Positions 1 to 5,379 are shown, counted from the stretch's first letter. The stretch is 6,693 nucleotides of DNA from Candidatus Nitrosopumilus sp. (GCA_013203245.1 JABMOR010000116.1:1-6693), one strand, 5' to 3'. Translations and numbers: made by a program. Notes: a model not told the origin generated them from the sequence alone.

Positions 1-32
1 ATTTTAAAAGGTTAGTACATCCAGATGGAACG

Positions 33-917
33 CTACGCACTTGAAAGAACCCCAAGTATTTCATTGCAAGATTTCTGTACAAGTTCGGATTGCTGTCGAA
101 GCAGATGGGAATCAGCCTCAACGTCAAAGGCCACCTTGAGTATGTAAAAAAGGTCAGGCTGGCGACTCAAGGTATCCTTAATTTTCACAAAATTTTCTTT
201 ATTCACATACGCCAAATAGAAATAGCAATCAGAAAGCATGGAATTTTTTACAAAGAAATCGTGTTTTTGCTGAATAATTTCAGAGTGATTGTTTTTCTCA
301 ATTAGATCAGAAAACCCCATTGTTGATTTCAACATCCGCTCAAGCAATGTAGGAGTGGCCCGCTCAATTCCGACTGTCTGAGTTACAATAGAGATGTGTT
401 CGTTGACGGTATTTTTCTGCAGTTTACGAAAGGAGTCAAGCATGTGAGAAGGGCTTGAACGCTGATGGTTGATTGAAGAAATAGCTTTTGCCAAATAAAA
501 AGTGGCACATTTTTGCCAGCAAGGGGCAAACACGTCAAGATTTTGAATGGACTCTGTGGTTTTTTGGCAACAGAATTGAGATTCTATCAAACAGTTTTTT
601 GCAAAATCAGAAAATAATGAAACATGTTTTTCATTAATCTTAGAAAGCATCATTTGTAAATCCCAAGATTCATCCTGAAGGATTTCTAATTTGTAATACT
701 GGAGAAGTTTTTCAGAATTAGTTTCAGATAATGATGCATGATGGACATTTACAAATTCATCATCATATTTGAAAATTGTTCCGGGTTCTGATTTTCCATC
801 AAAAACAAAAAGATCATAATCACATGAATCATAAGATAAATCACTAGTCCTACACCCGCCCAGTCCAATTGGGAAAGCAGATAATCCATTTTTTTCAATG
901 AATTTTTTCATATCCAT
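33..917 (-). CDS. Possible nucleotidyltransferase-like protein, 294 aa
   Basis: No firm family is recognised. Near the N-terminus, residues 20-35 contain a Gly-Gly pair, then Asp33-x-Asp35 followed by hydrophobic residues (CDYDLFVFD). This resembles the G-G/S ... D-x-D metal-binding signature of the DNA polymerase beta-type nucleotidyltransferase fold; the fold call is inference from that motif alone, and the third catalytic acid is not obvious. The remaining 240 residues look helical and soluble, with scattered cysteines and no signal peptide or membrane segment. The ATG at 915-917 is preferred because a TATA-like box (941-946 on the minus strand) lies 24-29 bases upstream, as expected for a leaderless archaeal transcript. 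Met3 is a less likely alternative. The gene is transcribed away from the tRNA and integrase, so it probably belongs to the host chromosome outside the island. The ORF is very probably real; its function is open. Confidence 0.85.
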   Translation of the reverse strand: MDMKKFIEKNGLSAFPIGLGGCRTSDLSYDSCDYDLFVFDGKSEPGTIFKYDDEFVNVHHASLSETNSEKLLQYYKLEILQDESWDLQMMLSKINEKHVSLFSDFAKNCLIESQFCCQKTTESIQNLDVFAPCWQKCATFYLAKAISSINHQRSSPSHMLDSFRKLQKNTVNEHISIVTQTVGIERATPTLLERMLKSTMGFSDLIEKNNHSEIIQQKHDFFVKNSMLSDCYFYLAYVNKENFVKIKDTLSRQPDLFYILKVAFDVEADSHLLRQQSELVQKSCNEILGVLSSA

Positions 918-940
918 GTCTTTTTTAGAGGTAATTTTTC

Positions 941-946
941 TATAAA
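941..946 (-). promoter_or_regulatory. TATA-like box of the 33-917 gene
   Basis: TTTATA on the minus strand, centred about 26 bases before the ATG. This spacing fits a transcript that starts at or next to the start codon. Confidence 0.5.
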
Positions 947-996
947 TGAATCAACTCACAAAGTTTTACAAATTCATTCAAAGTCAAAACATTTCC

Positions 997-1003
997 TTTA
1001 AAT
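997..1003 (+). promoter_or_regulatory. TATA-like box of tRNA-Glu
   Basis: TTTAAAT is centred about 29 bases before the first base of the tRNA gene, the usual archaeal core promoter distance. A second weaker match (TTTAAT, 1009-1013) lies closer. Confidence 0.45.
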
Positions 1004-1028
1004 TGAGATTTAATTTGTTTTTTATCAA

Positions 1029-1103
1029 GCTCCTATAGTGTAGTCCGGTTAAGCATTTTGGCTTCTCAAGCCAAAGACTCGGGTTCAAATCCCGATGGGA
1101 GCA
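1029..1103 (+). tRNA. tRNA-Glu (anticodon CUC)
   Basis: A full cloverleaf can be drawn. Acceptor stem 1029-1035 pairs with 1096-1102, including one wobble pair. The D arm has the Gly-Gly of the D loop (CCGGTT). The anticodon stem TTGGC/GCCAA (1058-1062, 1070-1074) closes a seven-base loop with anticodon CTC at 1065-1067. The variable region is four bases. The T arm TCGGG/CCCGA (1079-1083, 1091-1095) has loop TTCAAAT. The discriminator is A1103 and no CCA is encoded. No intron is present. The 3' half faces an integrase 44 bases away, so it is the probable attachment site of an integrated element and still gives a complete tRNA. Confidence 0.95.
1080..1103 (+). other. Probable attachment site (attL) in the tRNA 3' end
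   Basis: Archaeal elements that carry an intact tyrosine integrase commonly insert at the 3' half of a tRNA gene and restore it. The intact integrase directly downstream makes this the likely left boundary. A matching direct repeat (attR) was looked for and not found in the rest of the window, so its exact core cannot be set. Confidence 0.5.
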
Positions 1104-1115
1104 TTACATATCCGG

Positions 1116-1122
1116 TTTAAAT
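1116..1122 (+). promoter_or_regulatory. TATA-like box of the integrase gene
   Basis: TTTAAAT is centred 29 bases before the ATG at 1148, with no ribosome binding site between, fitting a leaderless integrase transcript. It sits inside a sequence that echoes the tRNA T arm (see findings). Confidence 0.45.
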
Positions 1123-1147
1123 CCCCCCTCGTCTAGTATGTATAGAA

Positions 1148-2455
1148 ATGTCAAAACAGCAGTTTTCAGGACAGAAACAAGATAAAATTAGATTATACGA
1201 TTATGACAGAATAATTAATCGAACATTTGTATTAATGCAAAAAGACATGAGTGAAAACAATCTTCAGATAATGAAAAAGTTTGACAGGGTCTTGGTAAAC
1301 GAATCATTGTCAGATGCAAGACGTTCAAAGATTCTTGGAACATTACTAAGTCTGTCAAGAATGGTTCAGAAGAACTGGGATGAAACAAGCAAGGAAGACA
1401 TTGAAGAGTTGGTGTACAATTTTAATAAAAAATTCAGCAAGGACGGTCAGGAGACAAACACCACATCAGACCACAAAAAAATTCTCAAAAACTTTTACAG
1501 ATGGCTAAAATTTAATTCAAGGGACCAAAAATCAGTAGGAGACCCTACTGAAACTAGTTGGATTCGAATCAAAAAGCCACGGGAAAATCTTACTGCAGAC
1601 ATGTTAATTACAGAAGCTGAAAAGAATTCATTACTCAAAGCATGTGGGGAGAATCTCAGAGATAGAGCATTTGTTCATACATTTTCAGATTTGGGTTGCA
1701 GACCTGGGGAGATACTGAGTCGCCAGATAAAACATGTAAAGTTTGATGACAGAGGTGCAGTGATTGTAGTTGATGGCAAGACAGGTCCAAGGCCTGTCAG
1801 AGTTATAGAATGTGTACCAGACTTGGCATCATACTTTGACAAGCATCCAAACAATTCTGATCCTGAAGCGCCGCTATGGATTGCAATGGATGAGAAGAAG
1901 TTTGCAAAATTTTGGTCGTATCCTGCCATGAGAAAGAGACTGCAAAGAATCTGTGATGTTGCCCAAATCCACAAGAGGGTTTGGCCAAATCTGTTTCGCC
2001 ATACTGGTGCAACAAAGACTGGAATGTTCCTTACAGAGTCATTGCAAAAGAAGAGGTATGGATGGTCATCAGGGTCCAAGATGCCGGGACGATACGAACA
2101 CATGATGAATTCTGATGTGGAGGAGGCAATCTTCAAGCATTATGGCATTTCAAATGCCAAAGAGGGAGATATCATAAGCAGACCAAAGATGTGCAAGATT
2201 TGTGACTTGGCAAACTCATTTGATTCCAAGATTTGCTCAAAATGTGGAAAGCCACTTGATCTTTCAACAAGTATAGAGTTGGATGAAAAGAATCAGCAAC
2301 AAATCGCATCACAGAATGAAAAGATAGAAATCCTTGAGAAGTCTTTGAAATCATTTCAAGACAAGATGAAGAGAAGAGATGACGAGTGGAAAAAATCAAT
2401 TGTCAAGATGGTTTCGGAGTCAAGGAGAAAAATTAGAGACACTGTAACCCATTAA
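1148..2455 (+). CDS. Tyrosine recombinase (integrase) with C-terminal zinc ribbon and coiled coil
   Basis: Site-specific recombinase of 435 residues, expected to integrate and excise the element at the adjacent tRNA. Residues about 15-125 look like the helical SAM-like core-binding domain and 150-335 form the catalytic domain. Visible catalytic positions are Arg185 in GCRPGE, Lys211 in DGKTG, Arg284 in NLFRHTGAT, Trp306 in YGWSSGS (the usual His/Trp position) and nucleophile Tyr316 in GRYEHM. The first His of the HxxR motif appears to be Asn281. After the catalytic domain comes a CxxC-x10-CxxC zinc ribbon (Cys349, 352, 363, 366), then a charged probable coiled coil (about 379-425). The gene is intact, unlike SSV-type integrases that are split on insertion, so it fits the pNOB8-type arrangement. 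The start rests on the ATG and its TATA spacing. Family assignment is secure; activity is inferred. Confidence 0.95.
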   Translation: MSKQQFSGQKQDKIRLYDYDRIINRTFVLMQKDMSENNLQIMKKFDRVLVNESLSDARRSKILGTLLSLSRMVQKNWDETSKEDIEELVYNFNKKFSKDGQETNTTSDHKKILKNFYRWLKFNSRDQKSVGDPTETSWIRIKKPRENLTADMLITEAEKNSLLKACGENLRDRAFVHTFSDLGCRPGEILSRQIKHVKFDDRGAVIVVDGKTGPRPVRVIECVPDLASYFDKHPNNSDPEAPLWIAMDEKKFAKFWSYPAMRKRLQRICDVAQIHKRVWPNLFRHTGATKTGMFLTESLQKKRYGWSSGSKMPGRYEHMMNSDVEEAIFKHYGISNAKEGDIISRPKMCKICDLANSFDSKICSKCGKPLDLSTSIELDEKNQQQIASQNEKIEILEKSLKSFQDKMKRRDDEWKKSIVKMVSESRRKIRDTVTH

Positions 2456-2473
2456 GCATCCAATATTACAAAC

Positions 2474-2609
2474 ATCACAGAAAATTTCATGTGTTATTTT
2501 GTGCCTAATTATGAGTAAATTTTGTGAGGTTACGTGTGAGGTTTTGCTTAATTTCACGCCTAAAAACTAACTCACATCACAGATTTCCTATAAAATATGT
2601 GTGATGTGA
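2474..2609. promoter_or_regulatory. Candidate operator array around a TATA box
   Basis: The pentamer TGTGA or its complement occurs at 2475-2479, 2523-2527, 2535-2539, 2572-2576, 2577-2581, 2600-2604 and 2605-2609. Within this, TGTGAGGTT is repeated directly with a 12-base period (2523 and 2535). TCACATCACA (2572-2581) and TGTGATGTGA (2600-2609) form a perfect 10-base inverted repeat. The 18 bases between its arms contain TATAAAAT (2589-2596), a good archaeal TATA box, so a protein bound to both arms would straddle it. The regulated transcript is unclear; it could run rightwards toward the zinc-ribbon gene at 2783 or leftwards. Confidence 0.45.
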
Positions 2610-2671
2610 TAGTGTCAGATTGTAGATTTTGATAAAAAACTGTTGGACTAAAGATCTTGTAAGAGACCAGT

Positions 2672-2752
2672 ATGATCAACCATACACATGTCAAGGAAAC
2701 TAAATCCAATACAACCGTAGATTTAGAGAGTTTGGTTTCCAAACTCCAATAA
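2672..2752 (+). CDS. Possible 26-residue small ORF
   Basis: The frame starts at ATG and ends in TAA, with a stop codon just upstream in frame, and would encode a short polar peptide ending in DLESLVSKLQ. It lies 30 bases before the zinc-ribbon gene. Its last third coincides with a perfect hairpin (2728-2746), which may be the real reason for its sequence. Its length gives little statistical support and no homologue is recognised. Confidence 0.2.
   Translation: MINHTHVKETKSNTTVDLESLVSKLQ
2728..2746 (+). repeat. Perfect 8-bp hairpin upstream of the zinc-ribbon gene
   Basis: GAGTTTGG and CCAAACTC are separated by TTT, giving an 8-bp stem with a 3-base loop. It ends 36 bases before the ATG at 2783, just ahead of the likely TATA box at 2754-2759. 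It could be an operator or, if transcribed from upstream, an RNA hairpin. Confidence 0.4.
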
Positions 2753-2782
2753 GTTAAAGTTCATAATTATTACACGAAATTT

Positions 2783-3046
2783 ATGGCAGATTATGATGAA
2801 GCAGGAAGACTAATAATTTCTAGAGCTAAACAGTTAGAGCAAATTCCTGAAATCTGTTATAATTGCAATAGTGATGATCTTCAAATGATTATGACTCATG
2901 TAGATGGAGGTAGTTGGATATGCTTGAGTTGCAATAGTCTAAACTCGTATGAACCCACTATGAGATTAACAAAGAACATGTCTTTTTCAATGTTAAATTT
3001 AGGTCGAGATGAGATTATTTTTGTTCCCGAATGGGATTTTGAGTGA
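2783..3046 (+). CDS. Zinc-ribbon miniprotein, 87 aa
   Basis: A small soluble protein with two CxxC knuckles, Cys25-x2-Cys28 (CYNC) and Cys47-x2-Cys50 (CLSC), separated by 18 residues. This is the geometry of a zinc ribbon such as those in nucleic-acid-binding or transcription-associated proteins. The N-terminal 20 residues look helical (DEAGRLIISRAKQLEQ); the C-terminal 35 residues are mixed hydrophobic and acidic without a recognised domain. The start ATG has a TATA-like TTAAAG (2754-2759) 24-29 bases upstream, supporting a leaderless transcript. It stands alone between two intergenic stretches rich in inverted repeats. The metal site is well supported; the partner and role are unknown. Confidence 0.75.
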   Translation: MADYDEAGRLIISRAKQLEQIPEICYNCNSDDLQMIMTHVDGGSWICLSCNSLNSYEPTMRLTKNMSFSMLNLGRDEIIFVPEWDFE

Positions 3047-3077
3047 TTAGATTCTAACTGGCCAATTTTTGCTAAAC

Positions 3078-3245
3078 GTCTCTTGGTCTATGTACCAAGT
3101 GGGACTTGAACCAAAGAGACAATTCCCATTAAGAGAATTTTAAATCGGGGAGGGCGATTTGCCAGATCACATTGACACTCCGCTATAATTAGGCACGTAA
3201 TTATCATGTGAGATTAAAAATTTGTTTTACTCTTCGCGGGTAAAA
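3078..3245. other. Run of five inverted repeats; candidate structured RNA or remnant
   Basis: In the gap after the zinc-ribbon gene, five hairpins follow one another: 3078-3087 with 3110-3120 (one bulge), enclosing 3096-3100/3104-3108; 3121-3125/3135-3139; 3142-3147/3155-3160 around GGGAGGG; 3185-3191/3198-3204; and 3225-3230/3240-3245. The segment is richer in G and C than its flanks. On the minus strand, GGTTCAAGTCCCA (3100-3112) resembles a tRNA T loop, but the T stem does not pair properly and no cloverleaf can be drawn. No coding frame is convincing. It may be a structured RNA, a terminator region or an eroded tRNA or attachment fragment. Confidence 0.35.
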
Positions 3246-3264
3246 TATGCAGATTGAATTTGGA

Positions 3265-3580
3265 TTACTTGTAAAGTTCAGTGAATTTATCATCGAGTTT
3301 ATCTGAAACATCAGTACATCGTAGAATTTCTTTAATATCCTCCCCATTCAAAACAACAATTCTTTTTCCTAGAGGAAGAAGATTTTTGATTGCACCTCTA
3401 GCCCCATCCAAAAGATTTCCAGTTATATCATTAGTAGCAACCAGAATACCGATAGACAATCCATTAGCATCAAGTTTTCCGCATTTCAATTTTTAGGGAT
3501 TCAATGATGTCACGGTAGTCTTTTAGCCAATAGTGGCGAATTAAAGAAGATAACAGTTTGATAATACTAAGATTCAACAG
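3265..3580 (-). pseudogene. Frameshifted, 5'-truncated remnant resembling an Mrr-like nuclease C-terminus
   Basis: Two minus-strand frames join into one protein-like tail. From 3580 to about 3480 the frame reads ...HYWLKDYRDIIESLKIEMRK. It then shifts by one base, probably at the four-base T run at 3475-3478, and continues as LDANGLSIGILVATNDITG... to ...VVLNGEDIKEILRC... and a stop at 3265. The pattern GILVATNDIT, an Ala-rich helix, then IVVLNGEDIKEIL is like the second half of Mrr-type restriction endonuclease domains, where a beta strand and an x-DGE strand follow the active site. The part that would carry the PD-(D/E)xK active site is missing: a stop lies at 3581-3583 and there is no ATG. 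The remnant is most likely non-functional. The broken frame is seen directly; the Mrr link is inferred by pattern only. Confidence 0.6.
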
Positions 3581-3669
3581 TTATAGAATTTGACATGTCA
3601 AACATAATCTTATCTAAACAATCACACCTTTTACTCTTGCAGTCTAAAATAAAACCTAGTTTTCATTTT

Positions 3670-4347
3670 CTAGTTTATCTCAAAATTGATTCCCAAATTC
3701 AAATCATATGAAATTGAATGTTCGATAAGTTCAGGCAGTTCACATGGTAGTAAGGAATCAGGCATTGTAACGTGACTCCCCCAGAACTCAATGTATGTAG
3801 TACCATCAAGTTCAAAGACATCTAGATATTCTACTATATGAGCAGTTTTTCGTTCACTACCTGTGCAATGAGATACAAAGGTCTGGCCTGGAACAAGATC
3901 GGTAAAATATTCAAACTGCGGTTCTGGAGGATTTATGTTATGATTTGCAAATTCTATTCTAATTTGTTTTGTGTCTGGATTGATTAAATCGACTTTGTCA
4001 ATATCAAAGAGTCGTCCATCATCAGTAGTAAGACCATTTGGAAAATACAAAAACTCTCCATACTCTGGAGGAAAAGCAGTACGCATTTGAGTTTCTCTTT
4101 CAGGATAAAAAATCATTCGTGGGGGTCTACAAACATATTCATTTTTTGTAGTTTCAACACAAAGGAATCCATCTTGTTGTTGTTTTAATTTACATTCTTC
4201 ATCACATCCAATGTCAGATTGTTGTTTGATATCGTGTAATGCTTCCCAGTGAGGGATAATGTCAGGTTGGATTGTAATTAATCCTAAGGATACAGAGACA
4301 AGAATGCCCACAACTATTATGATTCCATATTCTAATTTCATGTTCAT
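3670..4347 (-). CDS. Membrane-anchored exported protein with six cysteines, 225 aa
   Basis: Residues 7-26 form one hydrophobic helix (IIIVVGILVSVSLGLITI) with Lys4 before it, a signal anchor or uncleaved signal sequence that places the rest outside the membrane. The external part has a Cys-rich knot (Cys48, 52, 63 and 73: CDEECK...FLC...YVC) and two later cysteines (Cys161, Cys202), enough for three disulfides. The rest looks beta-rich with many aromatic and acidic residues; no catalytic motif is seen. The family is not recognised. Its ATG overlaps the TGA of the upstream small membrane protein as ATGA, so the two are probably translated together. Met3 is an alternative start, but the overlap favours Met1. 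Confidence 0.8.
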   Translation of the reverse strand: MNMKLEYGIIIVVGILVSVSLGLITIQPDIIPHWEALHDIKQQSDIGCDEECKLKQQQDGFLCVETTKNEYVCRPPRMIFYPERETQMRTAFPPEYGEFLYFPNGLTTDDGRLFDIDKVDLINPDTKQIRIEFANHNINPPEPQFEYFTDLVPGQTFVSHCTGSERKTAHIVEYLDVFELDGTTYIEFWGSHVTMPDSLLPCELPELIEHSISYDLNLGINFEIN

Positions 4348-4511
4348 CTACCACAATTCTCAAAATTAGGAAACATGAAAACTTCTTGGTTTGGTATGGA
4401 GATGATCCAATAAGTGATACATAGCATGGTATTTGCTGCACCACCCACAATCACCCACAGGCCTCCAAAAATGAGTGTCAAGACAATTAGGATTAGGTAA
4501 ATTGTTTTCAT
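4344..4511 (-). CDS. Small membrane protein, 55 aa, coupled to the exported protein
   Basis: Starting from ATG at 4509-4511, the protein has a strongly hydrophobic N-terminal half (MKTIYLILIVLTLIFGGLWV, then VGGAANTM), likely one or two membrane helices between residues 4 and 40, and a short polar tail ending FENCGR. A longer reading from TTG at 4532 is possible but less likely. For the ATG, a TATA-like TTTATG lies at 4537-4542 on the minus strand, about 28 bases upstream. Its stop overlaps the next start by four bases (ATGA), marking a two-gene operon. It may act as a membrane partner of the downstream exported protein; no family is recognised. Confidence 0.6.
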   Translation of the reverse strand: MKTIYLILIVLTLIFGGLWVIVGGAANTMLCITYWIISIPNQEVFMFPNFENCGR

Positions 4512-4536
4512 AGTTTTTGCTGAATTATGCAAGTCT

Positions 4537-4542
4537 CATAAA
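4537..4542 (-). promoter_or_regulatory. TATA-like box of the membrane/exported protein operon
   Basis: TTTATG on the minus strand, centred about 28 bases before the ATG at 4511. It helps choose that start over the TTG at 4532. Confidence 0.35.
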
Positions 4543-4555
4543 GTATTCTAAGATT

Positions 4556-4693
4556 TTACTTATGGTCAAATGAGAGGGGCTTGTCCATACCCCAACAACA
4601 TCGTGCTCTCATTACAATTTGAACTCTAGTCACAACAAAACCAAAAATAGACGGATTTTGACTAACAGATTTTGGTGAAATTTGAATCGATGT
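4556..4693 (-). pseudogene. Possible coding remnant (45 codons, no proper start)
   Basis: A minus-strand frame stays open from just after a stop (4694-4696) to a stop at 4556-4558 and includes the protein-like run RVQIVMRARCCWGMDKPLS. The only ATGs are internal. The same DNA contains an 8-bp inverted repeat (4569-4576/4606-4613) and is open over part of its length in other frames, so a structured RNA or a repeated non-coding element is an equal possibility. It is not in frame with the remnant at 4719-4880. Confidence 0.3.
4569..4613. repeat. 8-bp inverted repeat enclosing a GGG/CCC hairpin
   Basis: AATGAGAG and CTCTCATT match perfectly across 29 bases. Inside, GGG (4577-4579) can pair with CCC at 4590-4593. 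It could fold on either strand and lies just upstream of the minus-strand operon promoter. Confidence 0.4.
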
Positions 4694-4718
4694 TTAACAA
4701 TTAATCCTTGAGCGGGAT

Positions 4719-4880
4719 TTACAAGATTAGTTTAACACTCCAAACTCCATTGCGGTGTTGAAGTAATAGTTTGATGCCGTCATTTTTAATAAAATATTTC
4801 CCGTTTTCATACCACCTTTGAATTAAATAGTTAGGGTTTGCGAACTTATTTATTTCAGCGATCCGATCAAAACAGGTTAA
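4719..4880 (-). pseudogene. Decayed gene fragment with a WYENGKYFIKNDGIK motif
   Basis: This 53-codon frame has no start codon and lies after an in-frame TGA (4881-4883). It reads like real protein: FDRIAEINKFANPNYLIQRW, then YENGKYFIKNDGIKLLLQ, then a Trp-containing tail ending KLIL and TAA. The same frame can be followed back to 5108 with only three interruptions (4881, about 4941 and 5001), fewer than expected by chance in such AT-rich DNA, so a longer dead gene of about 130 codons is possible. The last part (4728-4796) is repeated at 5934-6002. It lies between two minus-strand genes and is probably a dead accessory gene. The family is not recognised. Confidence 0.45.
4728..4796 (-). repeat. 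69-base diverged repeat, copy 1
   Basis: It aligns without gaps to 5934-6002 with about 52 of 69 identical bases by hand count, including an identical 15-mer ATTTTTAATAAAATA (plus strand). Copy 1 reads openly on the minus strand as YFIKNDGIKLLLQ and onward. Confidence 0.65.
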
Positions 4881-5063
4881 TCAGAACTTAAGACCAACAA
4901 CGATTAGTTGTCTGGTGAGAGTTCCAATTATAATATGATTTTATAAAATGGTATTTAGGGAATGCTGAGAATTTGTATGAACGATTTGTTCATTAGGGTT
5001 TTAAGTAAATTTTGTCGATACATCTAATCCTGAACAAACATCTCTATCGTTTACAAAGAATCT

Positions 5064-5089
5064 TTCATAATCTGTAGTTAGATTATGAA
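5064..5089. repeat. Perfect 10-bp hairpin downstream of the Lrp-type gene
   Basis: TTCATAATCT and AGATTATGAA flank the six bases GTAGTT. It lies 27 bases past the stop of the minus-strand gene at 5116, so it may stabilise or end that transcript. It is followed by the 10-bp palindrome AGAATATTCT (5093-5102) nearer the gene. Confidence 0.5.
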
Positions 5090-5115
5090 CAGAGAATATT
5101 CTTAAGATTCAAAGT

Positions 5116-5379
5116 TTAAGATTGGTTTATTTCATTATCAATTGAGCCGCCCTGACCGTAAATTACAGGCATGGTATCGCTGCTAGTTATTCCTTTGATT
5201 GATCTTATTTTTCCTACTGCTAAATCTATATCATTAGGGAGATCAGATGAAATTTTCACAATTATGTCGTACTTCCCCAATATACCATCAACTTCAATCA
5301 CTTCGGGAATTTTATTTAGATCCTCAATGATATTTTTTTCTTGTGAAGGCATAGAATTTATTAAAATGTAGGCATCCAT
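5116..5379 (-). CDS. Stand-alone Lrp/AsnC ligand-binding (RAM) domain protein, 87 aa
   Basis: The protein matches the effector-binding half of Lrp/AsnC regulators from end to end. It starts with the typical AYILINS strand, has the GILGKYDIIVK motif (residues 32-42) and the KIRSIKGITSSDTMPVI strand-turn (57-73), and then a short polar tail. The helix-turn-helix DNA-binding half is absent. Such single-domain proteins are common in archaea, where they form oligomers that bind amino acids or other small molecules and may modulate full-length Lrp partners. The ATG has a TATA-like box at 5405-5410 (minus strand) about 28 bases upstream. It diverges from the gene at 5534, and the 154 bases between them hold a palindrome. 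Family assignment is strong; the ligand is unknown. Confidence 0.9.
   Translation of the reverse strand: MDAYILINSMPSQEKNIIEDLNKIPEVIEVDGILGKYDIIVKISSDLPNDIDLAVGKIRSIKGITSSDTMPVIYGQGGSIDNEINQS

Larger units (their letters stand above)
2456..2782. other. Intergenic stretch with repeated TGTGA/TCACA sites
   Basis: There is no convincing gene in these 327 bases. The left half holds a cluster of TGTGA/TCACA pentamers and a TATA-like sequence inside an inverted repeat. The right half holds a 26-codon open frame and a strong short hairpin, listed separately. Confidence 0.7.
4533..5115. other. 583-base stretch without an intact gene
   Basis: It holds the decayed frames at 4556-4693 and 4719-4880, a weaker open minus frame at 5001-5108, and several inverted repeats: 4569-4613, 4893-4916 (9 bp with a bulge), 4977-4993 (6 bp), 5064-5089 (10 bp perfect) and the palindrome 5093-5102. 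No complete ORF, RNA gene or insertion sequence is seen. Confidence 0.65.

Noticed and set aside
90..305. 71-codon plus-strand frame
   Set aside because: It is antisense to the 294-residue gene, with chance-like composition.
1675..2136. 153-codon open frame antisense to the integrase
   Set aside because: It lies wholly opposite the clear catalytic domain of the integrase and its translation has no domain; the same applies to the antisense frames at 1803-2015 and 2172-2399.
3078..3120. Possible second tRNA gene on the minus strand, from its T-loop-like motif
   Set aside because: The T stem has mismatches and no acceptor, D or anticodon arm can be paired; it is kept only as a remnant hypothesis.
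2474..3245. CRISPR array
   Set aside because: The repeats are short pentamers and hairpins with irregular spacing; no repeat-spacer unit of CRISPR size is present.
3281..3496. 71-codon plus-strand frame
   Set aside because: It is the mirror of the minus-strand nuclease-like remnant, whose translation is far more protein-like.
4262..4450. 62-codon minus-strand frame overlapping the operon junction
   Set aside because: It lies out of frame across two coupled genes that explain the sequence better.
5001..5108. Start-less minus frame upstream of the 4719-4880 remnant
   Set aside because: It is in the same frame as the remnant and may be part of one dead gene, but a perfect hairpin (5064-5089) overlaps it, so a coding origin is not secure.
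5171..5371. 66-codon plus-strand frame
   Set aside because: It is antisense to the well-supported Lrp/AsnC-type gene.
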